In this document: positions 1 through 10,080 of the stretch, in pieces | Numbering within the stretch: position 1 is the first letter of the stretch | Layout: each line of letters begins with the position of its first letter | Assembly (NCBI GenBank): GCA_964058805.1 | Contig: CAXKVV010001214.1 | Location: forward strand, 1 to 35,525 | DNA from: Schoenoplectus triqueter | Taxonomy: Eukaryota > Streptophyta > Magnoliopsida > Poales > Cyperaceae | Reading direction: 5' to 3' | Length of the DNA: 35,525 bases | Notes under the pieces: model-generated | Database searches by the model: none | What the model was told of the DNA's origin: nothing | Seen by the model: only the letters and a program-made list of their open reading frames with translations | Program-made: the position numbers and the translations under genes

Positions 1-1175
1 ACAACGGATGGGGTGTCGCCGCCTCTTCACCATCATGAATAGGTGGTCTACCTACCTACAAGACTACATGATTCTTCGAGGTGTGCTACTACACCTCGTA
101 CGTTAGATAAGTGGAGAATTGTGTTCAGGCTACTTCTCACAATTCTTGTTTTAGAAAAACCTATAACGGGCGTAACCCCTCTATAGAAAGTACACAAACT
201 ACACACATGACTCATCTCTTTTCAAAGCCATTACTACCAACGACGTTTTCTTCCTCACACAACCTATCTCTAAGCCCCTCCAGTTTCCTATCTGATCGAG
301 CATCGCGCTCCACTTCTCAAGGCAACACTTGCACCAACTCCTGCTTATCATTTCCATGCTCTGTCCCTCAAAGCATGTGAGGTCGCATGCATTCCCCATC
401 GCACACTCCCTCATATTAACATCATAACCCAACAACATGGCCTTATGCTAAGCGTATGCTGCTACAGACAGGGACCTCCAACACCTTAAGTTCTAACGGC
501 TTGGCTCCACATCTTGGTAGCCACAGCCAATGCCTCCATCCTCCGCGGAGTCATATCAATACCTTGCCTCCTTAAACAAGGCCCAACTAGCAAAACTCCT
601 GACATGACCACCTCTTCCTTCGGACTCGTCCCATCCTTATCGAGAAGGAAGGTGCTTCGACTATTTTGCATACGATCATTGAGTTGAAAAATGTAAGGGA
701 CCAATAGCGTGTCGAGCCTGCTTTTGCCAAGGGCTTTCATCGCTGCTTTGCCTCTCTCGGAAGCTACGCAATGACCTCTCCACTAACATGCACTCGAGGG
801 GTTATATTGGTGAAGAAGGCTTCCTGGTTGATCGGCTGAATTCGATTAATGTTTTCCTTCACTACAATTGTGCTGTATCTAATGAGATAGCAGTCTAGCA
901 TGATGGTTGGAGGCTTATGTCATGGATACCCGTTGTCTCGAACTAGCTTGTCGCCAAATTTGACTTGTCTAACTTCTCAAAGTACTATTACCTCATATTC
1001 TTCAACTCTCACGTAATAGACCTTAGTTTCAATGTAGTAGCTGCGAAACATTTGTCACTTTATATTCTTTCCTTTGTCTCCATCCCTTAAAATAGATGAA
1101 AAACCACTCGGGTGTAATTGTGTCCTCATTATTTGGGCTCATTCTCACTTGCTTCGCCTTTAAAAGAGTGCTCAT
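1..1175 (-). pseudogene. Broken unrecognised gene, minus strand, possibly continuing past the left edge
   Basis: Reading leftwards from an ATG at 1175-1173, a coherent protein-like reading frame can be followed almost to the window edge, but only by changing frame near 1090, 745, 480-440 and 200. In-frame stops are visible as TGA at 1057-1055, 979-977 and 922-920 and TAG at 766-764. The longest clean pieces are 740-486 (84 codons, containing GIDMTPRRMEALAVATKMW) and 438-199 (79 codons, rich in Cys and Trp). The last clean stretch runs from about 199 to 40. The total is roughly 1.1 kb, or about 375 codons. I do not recognise the family. The layout, a single uninterrupted coding body with no intron signals next to a LINE reverse transcriptase, would suit a retrocopied gene, a transposon gene or an old endogenous viral gene. 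None of these is shown by the sequence alone. Confidence 0.45.
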
Positions 1176-1243
1176 TTGAGAGATTAGGGTATGTCATGTT
1201 GTCCTCTCGAGTATGAAGGTTTGTCTTGTTGTTCATCAATGGT

Positions 1244-2955
1244 CGGCGAATTCCGAACAATGATATTCTCAATGTTGAAGGATAAAGCGGCATGGTCAGA
1301 CGACCTCCAGATATAATTTTGCAAACTTTATGGGGTATAATTTGGGAGGACCTCTTCCGTGTTTTCTTAGCATTCTATCGAAATAAATTGAATCTTTGAA
1401 ACATCAACCAAACTTGTATTTCACTTACCCCTAAATTACTCTGCAACTTCATGCTAATTAGTGTTCTTCTGACCATTCTAAAAATTATTTTTAAAATCGA
1501 AGTTGTAAGACAAACCCTCATCTCACAACTTGTCGATCGATAACAAATCGCCTTTACTAAGGACAGGTACATCATGTAAACCTTTATCTCGACCCGCAAA
1601 ATATTTTATTATTTAGCCCAAAATAGAGTCCCTCCATTATGGATAGCCTAGGTTTGCAATGTGATCATTTCCCTAACCTTTATTGCTTATGATTAATAAT
1701 GGCACTTAAGGGGGGCCTCTTTCTATCATGGAAGCGACCTCCAACAGGGTGATTGACTCTCTTTATTATTGTTCATCCTTATAACTAATATTTTTTGGAT
1801 GATGTTCTCACACCTCCGAGAATAGATATTCTTTTAACCCTCTGCCCACACAACATTTTTTCAATTTGTAGGTGAAACTATTGTTATTACCTGAACTCAT
1901 CCTAGGAACATAAAGATTATCATGTTTGTCCTTCATTTTTTTGTGAAAGCCTTGGGACTCAAGGTTAACCTCTCAAAATTTGAGTTTCTCTCAATCTCCA
2001 TACCTGATGACTCTCTAAGGACAACAACAACTATCTTGTAATGCGATCAACATACTCAGCCCATTCAATATGATTGGCCTACCTTTGTAAAATGAAAAGC
2101 ACCTATAACTACCTTCACCCTTCCATCATTGTTGTCTGGCGATAGTATAAGGGCCTGGACAACGGGCTCCTTTGCAGAGCTGACCATACGATGCTTACTA
2201 TTAGTCCTCAACACCCCGCTGCTTCACTACATGCAAGTCTTTATCTTTCCTTCCTGGGTACTGATGGCCATTCAGAACTCCACGAGGAGATGCTTAAGGG
2301 GAGGGACCGATGACACGTTCTCTAGTTGCCATTATTTAGTGGCATTGTAGATCGTTGACCTCCGAAGGACTATGGTGGGCAAGGCATCATCGATTAATGC
2401 TTGCAGAACATGGCGTTAATCCTCAAATGGTCGATCATCTTGAGAAAACTAGTGATCTTGCTTCATCGGAGAACCCTATCGCAATTGGCTGCAGGTATCT
2501 CTTACTTGGAGACCTCACTTCTTCCCATCTTCAACACGTCCATCAAACTGGACGACTTCGGGTGCATTTTGTAGTGATGGACGCCGCACAAACTATTCAC
2601 GATTCATTCCAACTACCACGTATATATCAACCTAGAGGTACTGAGGCCAGACTTCTAGAGATTATGGCAACTACAGGTTCCTTCTCGAATTTTTTTTTAT
2701 TGGCTACTCCACGACAAACTCAACATGGCAAAGAACCTTTAAAAGGGTTTGTCGATTGTACAGGTCATGCTCGAGACATCAGACCACTTATTCTCCACTT
2801 GTCCCTACACATTGAGCATTCACACTGCAATGCTAGCGTGCCCGCCTTTAGGGAACATTGTAAAAACGAGGAATCACGTGTGCGTAGCAAATAGGCAACT
2901 ACTATGGTCCTTGATCGCTTGGTCCATCTAGAAGGAGCGAAATGTGAGGATTTTT
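1244..2955 (+). mobile_element. L1-like LINE remnant, copy U1 (reverse transcriptase to zf-RVT end)
   Basis: This is a degenerate non-LTR retrotransposon ORF2. The reverse transcriptase part starts near 1255 with an MLKDKA-type motif, which aligns with the same motif in U3 near 13790. It continues through palm-like sequence and a position equivalent to the FADD catalytic box near 1865-1890, which here reads F-V-G-E. The stretch 2355-2894 is open for 179 codons. The C-terminal zf-RVT region appears around 2690-2860 with LETSDHLFSTCPY in a shifted frame. Relative to U3, about 90 bp around 1640 are missing, which removes the KMDFWKAF motif carrying a catalytic aspartate. The endonuclease half is absent, and the left boundary abuts the broken gene. 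Many stops and frameshifts make it non-functional. It is the first of three related copies in the same orientation. Confidence 0.8.
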
Positions 2956-3660
2956 TAAGGGAGGTTATTTAATTTGGATTTGTTAGAGCAACTTTAGTCA
3001 TAAATAGTTATTTGTCTAGTTCTGCATATATTTATATTAGTTGGGGGAGACTAGTTACTGAAAGCTAACTAGACTTTAGTCTGTTAGCTACATCACTTTG
3101 TGTAAAATTTTATTTATATTCTTCGTAAGGTTTTTGTAATTTGTTTATCTAGTCAGTTCTAATCTTTTGTTTGTTTTAATTTTTAGAAAAAAAAATTGCT
3201 CTCTTTCATTTAGATAACTCACAACGGTTTGATTTTTGAAATTATCGCTGAAACATCAGCCATAAATAGATGTTTGTCTTGTTATAGTATTTGTCGGACG
3301 CTAGTTGTCAGAAGCCAATGGAAAATTATGATGTTAGCTACTTCACTTCAGGTAAATAAAATATTTCTTTATTAATTTTATGATTTGTTTTTGTAGTTCT
3401 TTTCTCATATTTTAGCTATATTTGGATTTGTCAGAATAATGTCAACCAGAAATAAATGTCACTGAGGTAAATCCTATGGAAAAATTATGGATATTTTAAA
3501 ATAAATCTTTTGTATGTCACTTCTGTATTTGTTTTCCAAAGATTTTTTATTTTATATGAACCAAGTAAAAATTATTTTATGTATTTTCTAATGCAAATTT
3601 AGAGTGTAGTAAGTTAGTTAGGTCCAATAAAAGCTAATAACCTTTAGATTGTGTTGGATA
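2956..3660 (+). repeat. Spacer 1: diverged tandem monomers upstream of LINE copy U2
   Basis: This AT-rich spacer lies between U1 and U2 and is homologous to 10611-12890, which lies in the same position before U3. It contains about three diverged monomers. Each carries a motif like CATAAATAGNTGTTTGTC: near 2999-3016 (CATAAATAGTTATTTGTC), near 3260-3277 (CATAAATAGATGTTTGTC) and, more weakly, near 3444 (CAGAAATAAATGTCACTG). The first two are followed by a matching GTTAGCTAC(A/T)TCACTT segment, near 3085 and near 3335. I see no protein-like frame. Its position directly upstream of the endonuclease half suggests a LINE 5' untranslated region, but this is inference. Confidence 0.6.
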
Positions 3661-4250
3661 TGCCCTGCAAAGTCAACGGTCCATATGGCAGCAAGATGTT
3701 ACTCAATAGCGGTCCGTTCTTTGGACTAGTTAGTGTTGTGGTCCAGCTTGTCTTTTAGAGTTAGGTGTCCTATCTATGCTATCTTTGGATTTTTTTGCAA
3801 GATGTTATTCAATATTAGTAATTTGTCAATTCTTAGTTAGAACGTTTGATGTTTTGGGACCCTAACAAGTGTGCTCTTTTAAAGGACACTCTAAGATTCT
3901 CTTGAATTTCTCTCTTTGTATCATATGATACAAAATTAAGCAATGTTTCCTTTGCTACAATGAATTTTTTGTCCCACCTACTATTAGCTTTACTTCTCTT
4001 CTGCTAATGGCTCTTCACTAACTATGAACCATTGCTACATCCTAACTTTGACTAACATGATGATGCTCACTATTAATCTCGGGATGTAATTCATATCAAT
4101 AATGTATATAGCCTTGTTCACACATACCTCACCTAACCGACCTGCCAATGCCAACCTCAAATCATGTGCCCCTCCCACTAAGCTTTAAGCAAATTGAGAC
4201 TAATCATATCGATCCATTGTCTTTGAGAATCATTGGTTAGGTACTAAGAA
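3660..4250 (+). mobile_element. LINE copy U2, part 1: endonuclease domain remnant
   Basis: This is a degenerate N-terminal endonuclease (exonuclease-endonuclease-phosphatase family) of an L1-like ORF2. It is recognisable by alignment with U3 at 12890-13700. The stretch near 3830-3880 encodes the usual SWNV start-of-domain motif in broken form (S-stop-N-V) and is followed by LTSVLF. The domain end is near 4130-4190 with TDLPMPTSNHVPLPLSFK, which matches the conserved TSDHVPLSL region of the sister copies. Between 3660 and 4130 the nucleotide match to U3 is continuous and high by eye, but both copies contain stops. The copy is interrupted after about 4245 by a minus-strand RTE-type fragment and resumes near 5117. 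Confidence 0.75.
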
Positions 4251-4252
4251 GC

Positions 4253-4343
4253 TAGGGACATTGTTTGTAGTGCATGCATTCAGATCCAATAAATTGTTTG
4301 TAGGGACATTGAATGTACTGCATGCATTCACTGTTGAAAGAAA
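4253..4343. repeat. 48-bp direct duplication, two copies
   Basis: TAGGGACATTG begins at 4253 and again at 4301, each followed by a TGCATGCATTCA segment. The period is 48 bp. It creates the repetitive C-terminus of the minus-strand 107-codon open stretch and is therefore a later local duplication rather than part of the endonuclease. Confidence 0.8.
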
Positions 4344-4918
4344 CTAAATGGAATTTATTCTTTTTAAAGGTGTTCGCTATCATGAGATTGTAAGCTACAA
4401 TAAAGTTTAAGATTTCTTCTCTTTCTTGGTTTTGATCGTCATATCCAAAATCTTTGTGTACCCTCTCAAACCCTCTTCTAGTTGTACTAATATGATCGTA
4501 AAGATCTCCTCCTATTAAGAGTTTTTCACTGTTGCGCACGTTTTTAACCATGTCTCTAAGTTTTTCTGGAATCATCGCTCAAAGCCTCAAACTTATGGGA
4601 CATACACATTAATGACATTCAAGATCAAATTTTTAATAACCAATTTGATCATTATGAACTTATCCTCTTTTCACCTTTTATACTTCGTTATTTTCCTGTA
4701 TACCACAGTTTGCAGCTTGTGTTATCCACTTCTTAGCTTCTGCACCATCCTTTTTGTCTCCTAAACATATGAGATATTCACGTGTATTCTAATCGTTGTA
4801 TCTACTAACTCTCTTAACTTGCCTGTTAAGGATACTACATTTCAGCTACCTAAACGAATCCTACTTTCCCCGACCAGCTTCCTTGCCCCTTGCATTCGTT
4901 GATTGAAGCGCGAAGATC

Positions 4919-5116
4919 CTTGTTCATTTGATACTACATTTGGGTGTTGATGCAGTGCGCCATTAAGGCGGTGACGACCAGACTCTCGCTCACTTATCAT
5001 CATATTTAGGTTCCGATATGGCGCAACATTAAAGCGGTGATGATCCGGCCCTTGTTCATTTATCACTATATCCGAATTCTGATATGGTGCGTCACTAAGA
5101 GGGTGACGTCATAATG
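4919..5116 (-). repeat. Three 66-bp tandem repeats encoding a 22-residue unit
   Basis: Units start at 4919, 4985 and 5051 on the plus strand (CTTGTTCATTT, CTCGCTCACTT and CTTGTTCATTT), giving a period of exactly 66 bp. Because 66 is a multiple of three, the minus-strand frame stays open through them. The residues vary around a pattern like NEQG-DHHRFN-APY-NLNMM. The block lies directly upstream of the RTE-type endonuclease start and is in frame with it. Confidence 0.8.
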
Positions 5117-5460
5117 ATCGGCTCGCCATATTCAATTCAACCATCCTCTTTTATCTTGGCTTGGGACAAATTATGCAGAAGCTAGAAATCACAACTCCAA
5201 ATATTTGACTCCCCTGCATCGACGAGGAGAGTACAACATTCATACCCCACATCATAGTCAAGCCAACAAACTCTAATACCCTCCGGCAGTGATTACCCAT
5301 ACCCACAGATCATGGAAGAGTGCACCCACCTCCAACAATAATCATCCCTACTCATTTCAGGACTTTCTGCTGTCTTTAGTAGACATGGTCTCAATCGTTG
5401 AACTCCAAACAATGATATTCTCGACGCCAAAAGATAAAGTGAAGGGATCAAATGGTCTTT
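5117..5460 (+). mobile_element. LINE copy U2, part 2: linker and start of reverse transcriptase
   Basis: Plus-strand sequence resumes LINE copy U2 after the RTE fragment. From about 5320 it aligns closely with U3 near 13700: HPYSFQDFLLSLVDMVSIVE, then the motif FSTPKDKVKG near 5420-5445, equivalent to the conserved MPKDKA-GPDG start of plant LINE reverse transcriptases. It stops at the 13-bp sequence TCAAATGGTCTTT (5448-5460), where a minus-strand LINE has inserted. The reading frame continues across this insertion at 8370. The stretch 5289-5492 is open only because it runs into the inserted element. Confidence 0.75.
5448..5460. repeat. Left target-site duplication of the inserted LINE
   Basis: TCAAATGGTCTTT here and TCGAATGGTCTTT at 8370-8382 differ at one position. 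They flank a minus-strand element. The corresponding unoccupied site in U3, near 13824, reads TCGAATGGCCTCT, so the duplicated bases are pre-insertion LINE sequence. Confidence 0.85.
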
Positions 5461-8369
5461 TTTTGATAACAATGATGGGGCGAGTGGGTTAGTGCTCAAT
5501 GTACTGAGCGTTAGTCTCTAATCTCTAATTCCTAGTCTCTAATCTCCAAACCCTAATCCCTAGGTATTAGCTGTTGAATCCTTTTAGCCTATTACATCTC
5601 CTCTAAGCTAGTTTTTATTTCACATATTGATCTAGTGCCTAATTGCAAAAACCAAACCTAGACATGATCTACCCCATAAGCTAGGCTCCACTATGTGATG
5701 TTGTCGTCTATCTGGCCAAGAAGAATGAGTTGTGATTTTGCCGTTTGTTGAAAAATCCTTGTGTTTCGTTCCTTCCAGATCTCCCACGTGGTTGAAGCCT
5801 ATGCTCGAAGCTGATTACTGTTTCGCGCTTGCTGCCATTTTTCTAGTAGGGATGAACTTGCTTGTAGTGTTTGCACAACGATTCTGGGCATGATGTCGGC
5901 AGTGTAGCGGCAGTCCTGGAAGAGGTGTTGTGTTGATTCATTTTGTCGGGGAGTGCATAGGACACAATGAGGGGTTGCTGGCCATCCTTTCCCCTAGAGA
6001 TTATCCGCGGTGTTGAGTCGGTTTTGTAGCTGGAGCCAGAGGAATCATTTTACCTTGTTTGGAATTCGTAGGTTCCACAATTCTGCAAATTGTAATTTGA
6101 TCACCCCGGGTTGTTGCAGATTTTGTAAATTGCTTGTACCGAGAAGTTAGGGCACCATGCCATTGTAATGGTGCTGTCGAGATGTTGCCCTGTAGTAAGG
6201 TAAGATGGTTGCAAGGTCTTTTATGAAGGAGCCATTAGTTGGTGGGTGTGGTGATTCGTCGTCGAGGGTGATGTCGAGGGATGCAATTGTTTTGGCCCAT
6301 AGGCAGTCTTGTTCTGCATCCGGTAGCCAAATCCATTTAAGAAGAAGGCACCTATTTTGGAGTTGCAGATCAATGAGTCCTAGGCCTCCACTCTGTTTCG
6401 GCTTGGTAACTTGAGGCCATGAGATCAGGCAATTGCCCCCTGAGTAGGTGTCTTTCGCTCCTTGCCATAGAAAGCGCCTAGTTACTTTAGTGATGTGACG
6501 TATGACCTATTTAGGGAGCAATAACGCCTGCATGTAGTAAAACGGGGTTGCACGACCCGCCATGGAGAGGTTTCTGTCTTTGTAGCCTTCAAACCTTTTT
6601 TGGATATTAGTTATTAGGGGTAGGCAGGCTATCTTTGGTGGTCTTTTTATGGTCAAGGGTAGGCCCAAGTATTGTATAGGGGTCGTAAGCTCATGGCAAC
6701 CGTGGAGTGCAGTTTTGGTTGGGACAAATTCGGTTGGGACGGGTATTGGTAAGGACCCACTTTTGGTAAGGTTGATCTGTAGGCTGGACACTTCGACGAA
6801 GGTTTTTAGCGCTGCTGCGATTATTTTTAGGTTCATGGTGTGCGCCGTTGTGATGATGGCAGTGTTGTCAGCGAATTGCAACAGGATTGTTGGCGTCGTA
6901 GGTATGTCAATAAGGTCTGTTTGGAGCTCTTGGAAGATAATTTGGAGGATATCTACTGCTAGTTTGAAGAGTAAGGGGGTAGCGGGTCACCCTGACGCAA
7001 TCCTTGTCTATGGTAGAAAGGGGGGCCCTTGAGCTCGTTGAGCTTGATGAAGGAGGTGGATGAGATCAGTAAGCTATGTATCCAGGTCAGCCATAGCGGT
7101 GGGAACCCTCTTGCTCGCATGGTCTCGAGAAGAAAATCCTATGAGATCGAATCAAATGCTTTTTGGAAGTCGACCTTGATGAAGACGGAAAGGACTTTAC
7201 GCACTGATAGATGGTTTAGAAGTTCTCTTGTAGTCAGAAATGTTTGCATAAGTTGATGTCCTTTGATGAAAGTTGTTTGGTTTTCTGGTTGACGAGGGCA
7301 GGTAGGAAGGGTTGCTGCCTTGAAGCCAGGATCTTGGTTATAATTTTTGGAATGGAAGAGAAAACACTAATTGGTCTGTAGTCAGATAGCGTATCAGCCC
7401 TATCCTTCTTCGGGATGAGGGTAATGTAGGCTTTGTTGATTCGCCACAGGTCTAGTTGGTTGTGGTAGAAAGCCGTTACCACTTTATGGAGGTTGTTAGC
7501 TATAATGTCCCAATATTTCTGGAAGAACTCAGTGGGGAATCTATCTGGGCCGACCGCTTTATCTTTGGGTAGTGCGAACATAGCACGTTTGATTTCAGGT
7601 GTGGATATTGGGTCAACTAAAGGCCTTAAATCGTGAGGGTGAGGGGTTGCGGGGTTGTTGTATGGGGCCTGTAGGTTCGGTTTGGTTAGGTCAGTTGTTG
7701 TTGTTCTTAGTAGGCTCTAGTAATAGGAGGTGAAGGCAACGAGAATATGTGGGGTTTGTGATTCGGTTCGTGTTAGTTCATCGGGATTAAGTGGTTGGAT
7801 AGTGACGCGGGAAATGAAGTTTTGTGACCTACGAATTGACGACAACATATGAAAATATTTGGAGTTAGCATCCCATTGCTTGAGCCACTGTGCCGCGGAT
7901 CTTTGGCTCCATTTATCTTCTTGGATAGTGGCCAGTCAATACATGTGCTCTTTCAGGGCTATTCGAAGAGAGTTCTGGTCCGGTAAGCATTCTATTTCCT
8001 CCTCTCGGTCTAAGATTTGATTCGTTGAGTGAGTTTGCTGTAGCTATTGAATTTTTTCCTCGCCCGGGTGATTGTGGTTAGTTGGACTTGTTTGAATTTG
8101 AAGAGGATAGTGAGTGTGATATTAGGGTTGGGTGAATCGGTTAACCATGCGTTTTTCATTAGGTCACTCATTTCGGGGAATTTGCTCCAGTGCCTTTCGA
8201 AGTGGAAGGCTTTGTATGCATTTTTATCGATATTCCTGAATTTTAGGCTTAGAGGGACATGGTCTGTGGTGGCTGTCGGTAAATCGATTAGGGTTGGTAT
8301 GAGGTTATTGAGGGAGATCCAATGGTGAGATAGGAGGATCCTGTCAAGTTTGGAAAATAAAGGATTGGG
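5461..8369 (-). mobile_element. 5'-truncated L1-like LINE inserted into LINE copy U2
   Basis: This element is oriented leftwards. From its 5' side: the end of an endonuclease domain (8369-8010, RPNPLFSKLDRILLSHHW and TTDHVPLSLKF); a linker (8010-7585); a reverse transcriptase (7581-6507) opening with MFALPKDKAVGPDRFP and containing AYITLIPKKDRADTLSDYRP; a palm region across 7230-6890 with FIKVDFQKAF; the catalytic box as QFADNT near 6880; and YLGLPLTIKRPPK. A zf-RVT segment follows at about 6110-5700 (LWNLRIPNKVKWFLWLQLQN). A 3' region and a seven-base A-tail (plus-strand T run 5458-5464) complete it. Length is about 2.9 kb; a full L1-like ORF2 plus ORF1 would be about twice that, so it is 5'-truncated inside the endonuclease. 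Its open stretches (129, 115 and 124 codons) are longer than those of its host copy, consistent with a younger age. Frameshifts near 7230 and 6890 and other stops make it inactive. Confidence 0.9.
5512..5560 (-). repeat. Seven 7-bp telomere-like units in the LINE 3' region
   Basis: On the plus strand seven consecutive heptamers read TAGTCTC, TAATCTC, TAATTCC, TAGTCTC, TAATCTC, CAAACCC, TAATCCC. On the element's own strand this is a GGGATTA/GAGATTA-type array with the 7-bp period of the plant telomere repeat (GGGTTTA). The stretch CCAAACCCTAATCCCTAG contains one exact AAACCCTAA. It lies about 50 bp upstream of the A-tail of the inserted minus-strand LINE. Confidence 0.7.
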
Positions 8370-10080
8370 TCGAATGGTCTTTAGATAGATTTTTTTCAAA
8401 CCTACTGAGATATTGTTTGAGCAAACCCCTTCCTTATTGTCTCAGCATTCTAGTGGAATAAACTAGATCTCTGACGCATCAACCATGCTTAAATTTCACT
8501 TACCCCTAAATCAACCACTGTAACTTTGATCTCCGACTTCAAGCCAATTAATATTCTCTCAACCATTCCAAAAATTATTATCAAAACCCTATCAACGAGA
8601 TTACAACCCTTCATCCCGCAATCTCGTGGATCAACAGGTTTGTCTTCCCTATGGGTACACACCTCGTGCAACACTCCTAGAAAACATTTGGTACATTATC
8701 CCGGGGCTTCCTTCTGGAAGTCCTCCGAGTCAAGGGATTCCTTCCTCTATGGATGGCTTAGGTCCGCAACGTGCTCATTTTTTCGACCTCCTTCTCTAAG
8801 ATTAATGGTCCCGAAGGGACCTCCTTCTATCTGCGAAGAGACCTCTGATTAGGTGATCCGCTCTCCCCATTATTGTTCATCCCTGTAACTTATGTTTTAC
8901 AGATGATGCTCTCGTACCTTTGGTAAGAGGTGTTCCCTTTTTGCCCTCTATCGACACATTAGTTTTCCAATTTACAAACGACACAACTGTTATCACCCAG
9001 CACATCCTAGCAAGGTTCAAGGTTAACCTCTTCAAATCTGGGTTTCTTCTAATCTCCATGCCTGACGACTCGCTAAGGATGATAGTTGTTATCCTGCAAT
9101 GAGATCAACATATTCAGCTCATTCAATACCATTGCTACCTCTGTCCATCCTTAAACCACCTAGAACTACCTTTGTCCCCCTTATAACAGTTGTCTAGTGA
9201 CGGTACAAAGGTTGAGCCAACGGGCGCCTTTCCATAGCTGGGCGTACGATGCTTAATAATAGTCCTCAATGCTCTCCTGCTACACTGCATGCAACCCTTC
9301 GTCCTTCTGGGTACTGATAGCCATTTGGAACGCCACGAGGAGATGCTTATGGAGAGGGACCGTTGACACATTCTCTAGTAGGCACTAATTGGTTGCATGG
9401 TAGATCGTCGCCCTCCAAAGGACTATGGTGGGCTAGGCATCATCGATCGACACTTGCAGAGCATGGCGCTCATCCTCAAATGGCTTTGGGTCTTATAGCC
9501 AACAATGAATCACTTTGGTTGACCACCTTGAGAAAACTAGTGATCTCGTTTCACTAGGGAACCCCATTGCAATTGGCTGGAGGTGTCTCTCACTTCCTTA
9601 GAGAACTCCCTCTTTCCTATCTTCAGCACGAACTGGAGAAATTCAGGTCCCTACTGTGGCGATGGACGCTACACAAACTATTCATAGTTCATTCCATCTA
9701 CTTACCTATGTATCAACATGGTTGTACCATGGCCAGACTTTCAGAGGTTACGGCAACTACATGTTCCTTCTCGAGTTAAATTCTTTTTATGGGTTATTCT
9801 ATGACAAACTCAACACGACAAAGAGCCTTCAAAAGAAGGTTTGGCCGAGCGTACATGTTTGCATCCTCTATACACAAGCCATGCTTGAGACAGCATACTA
9901 CTTATTCTCCACTTGTCCCTACACATTGAGGATGCACACTGCAACGCTAGCGTGTTCGCCTTTAGGGAACATTGTAGCAACATGGAATCACTTGCGCGTT
10001 GCAAATGAGCAACTATTATGGTCCTCGATCGCTTGTATGATTTGAAAGGCGCGAAATGTGAGGTTTTTTCGATGTATAGT
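8370..10080 (+). mobile_element. LINE copy U2, part 3: reverse transcriptase and zf-RVT
   Basis: U2 resumes at the right target-site duplication and runs through degenerate reverse transcriptase: DFKPINILSTIPKIIIKTLS near 8530-8590, and the catalytic-box equivalent QFTNDTTVIT near 8960-8990 instead of FADD. A deletion of about 85 bp near 8675, relative to U3, removes the KMDFWKAF motif. The thumb/connection part continues to about 9560. The zf-RVT end lies at 9830-10020, with TQAMLETAYYLFSTCPYTLR; the first Cys pair reads C-I-L-Y, so one zinc ligand is lost. Several frameshifts separate these pieces. Nucleotide similarity to U1 (1250-2940) and U3 (13770-15668) is continuous. Confidence 0.8.

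Larger units (their letters stand above)
4252..5116 (-). mobile_element. RTE-type LINE fragment: endonuclease half with N-terminal 22-residue repeats
   Basis: Read on the minus strand from about 5116, an open stretch of 74 codons (5066-4842) ends in ARKLVGESRIRLGS. It is followed in frame after a stop by NVVSLTGKLRELVD, the beginning of an RTE-clade endonuclease. Further down, 4575-4252 is open for 107 codons with MIPEKLRDMVKNV, LIGGDLYDHISTTRRGFE and HKDFGYDDQNQEREEILNF. This matches the pattern of the endonuclease of plant RTE elements often labelled craniofacial-development-protein-2-like. Several stops and frameshifts lie between the two pieces (4840-4580). No reverse transcriptase is present, so only the 5' half survives. 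It sits inside the endonuclease-RT linker of LINE copy U2, in the opposite orientation. I could not identify a target-site duplication. Confidence 0.75.

Noticed and set aside
77..98. 8-bp hairpin CGAGGTGT/ACACCTCG as a terminator or regulatory site
   Set aside because: It falls inside the broken left-edge gene, and such a hairpin has no expected role in plant nuclear DNA.
2355..2894. 179-codon open stretch as a real gene
   Set aside because: It lies inside the degenerate LINE copy U1 and aligns with the broken reverse transcriptase end of U2 and U3; it is an open remnant, not an independent gene.
5512..5560. True interstitial telomere from a chromosome fusion
   Set aside because: Units are degenerate, only seven long, and lie inside the 3' region of an inserted LINE rather than at a rearrangement border.
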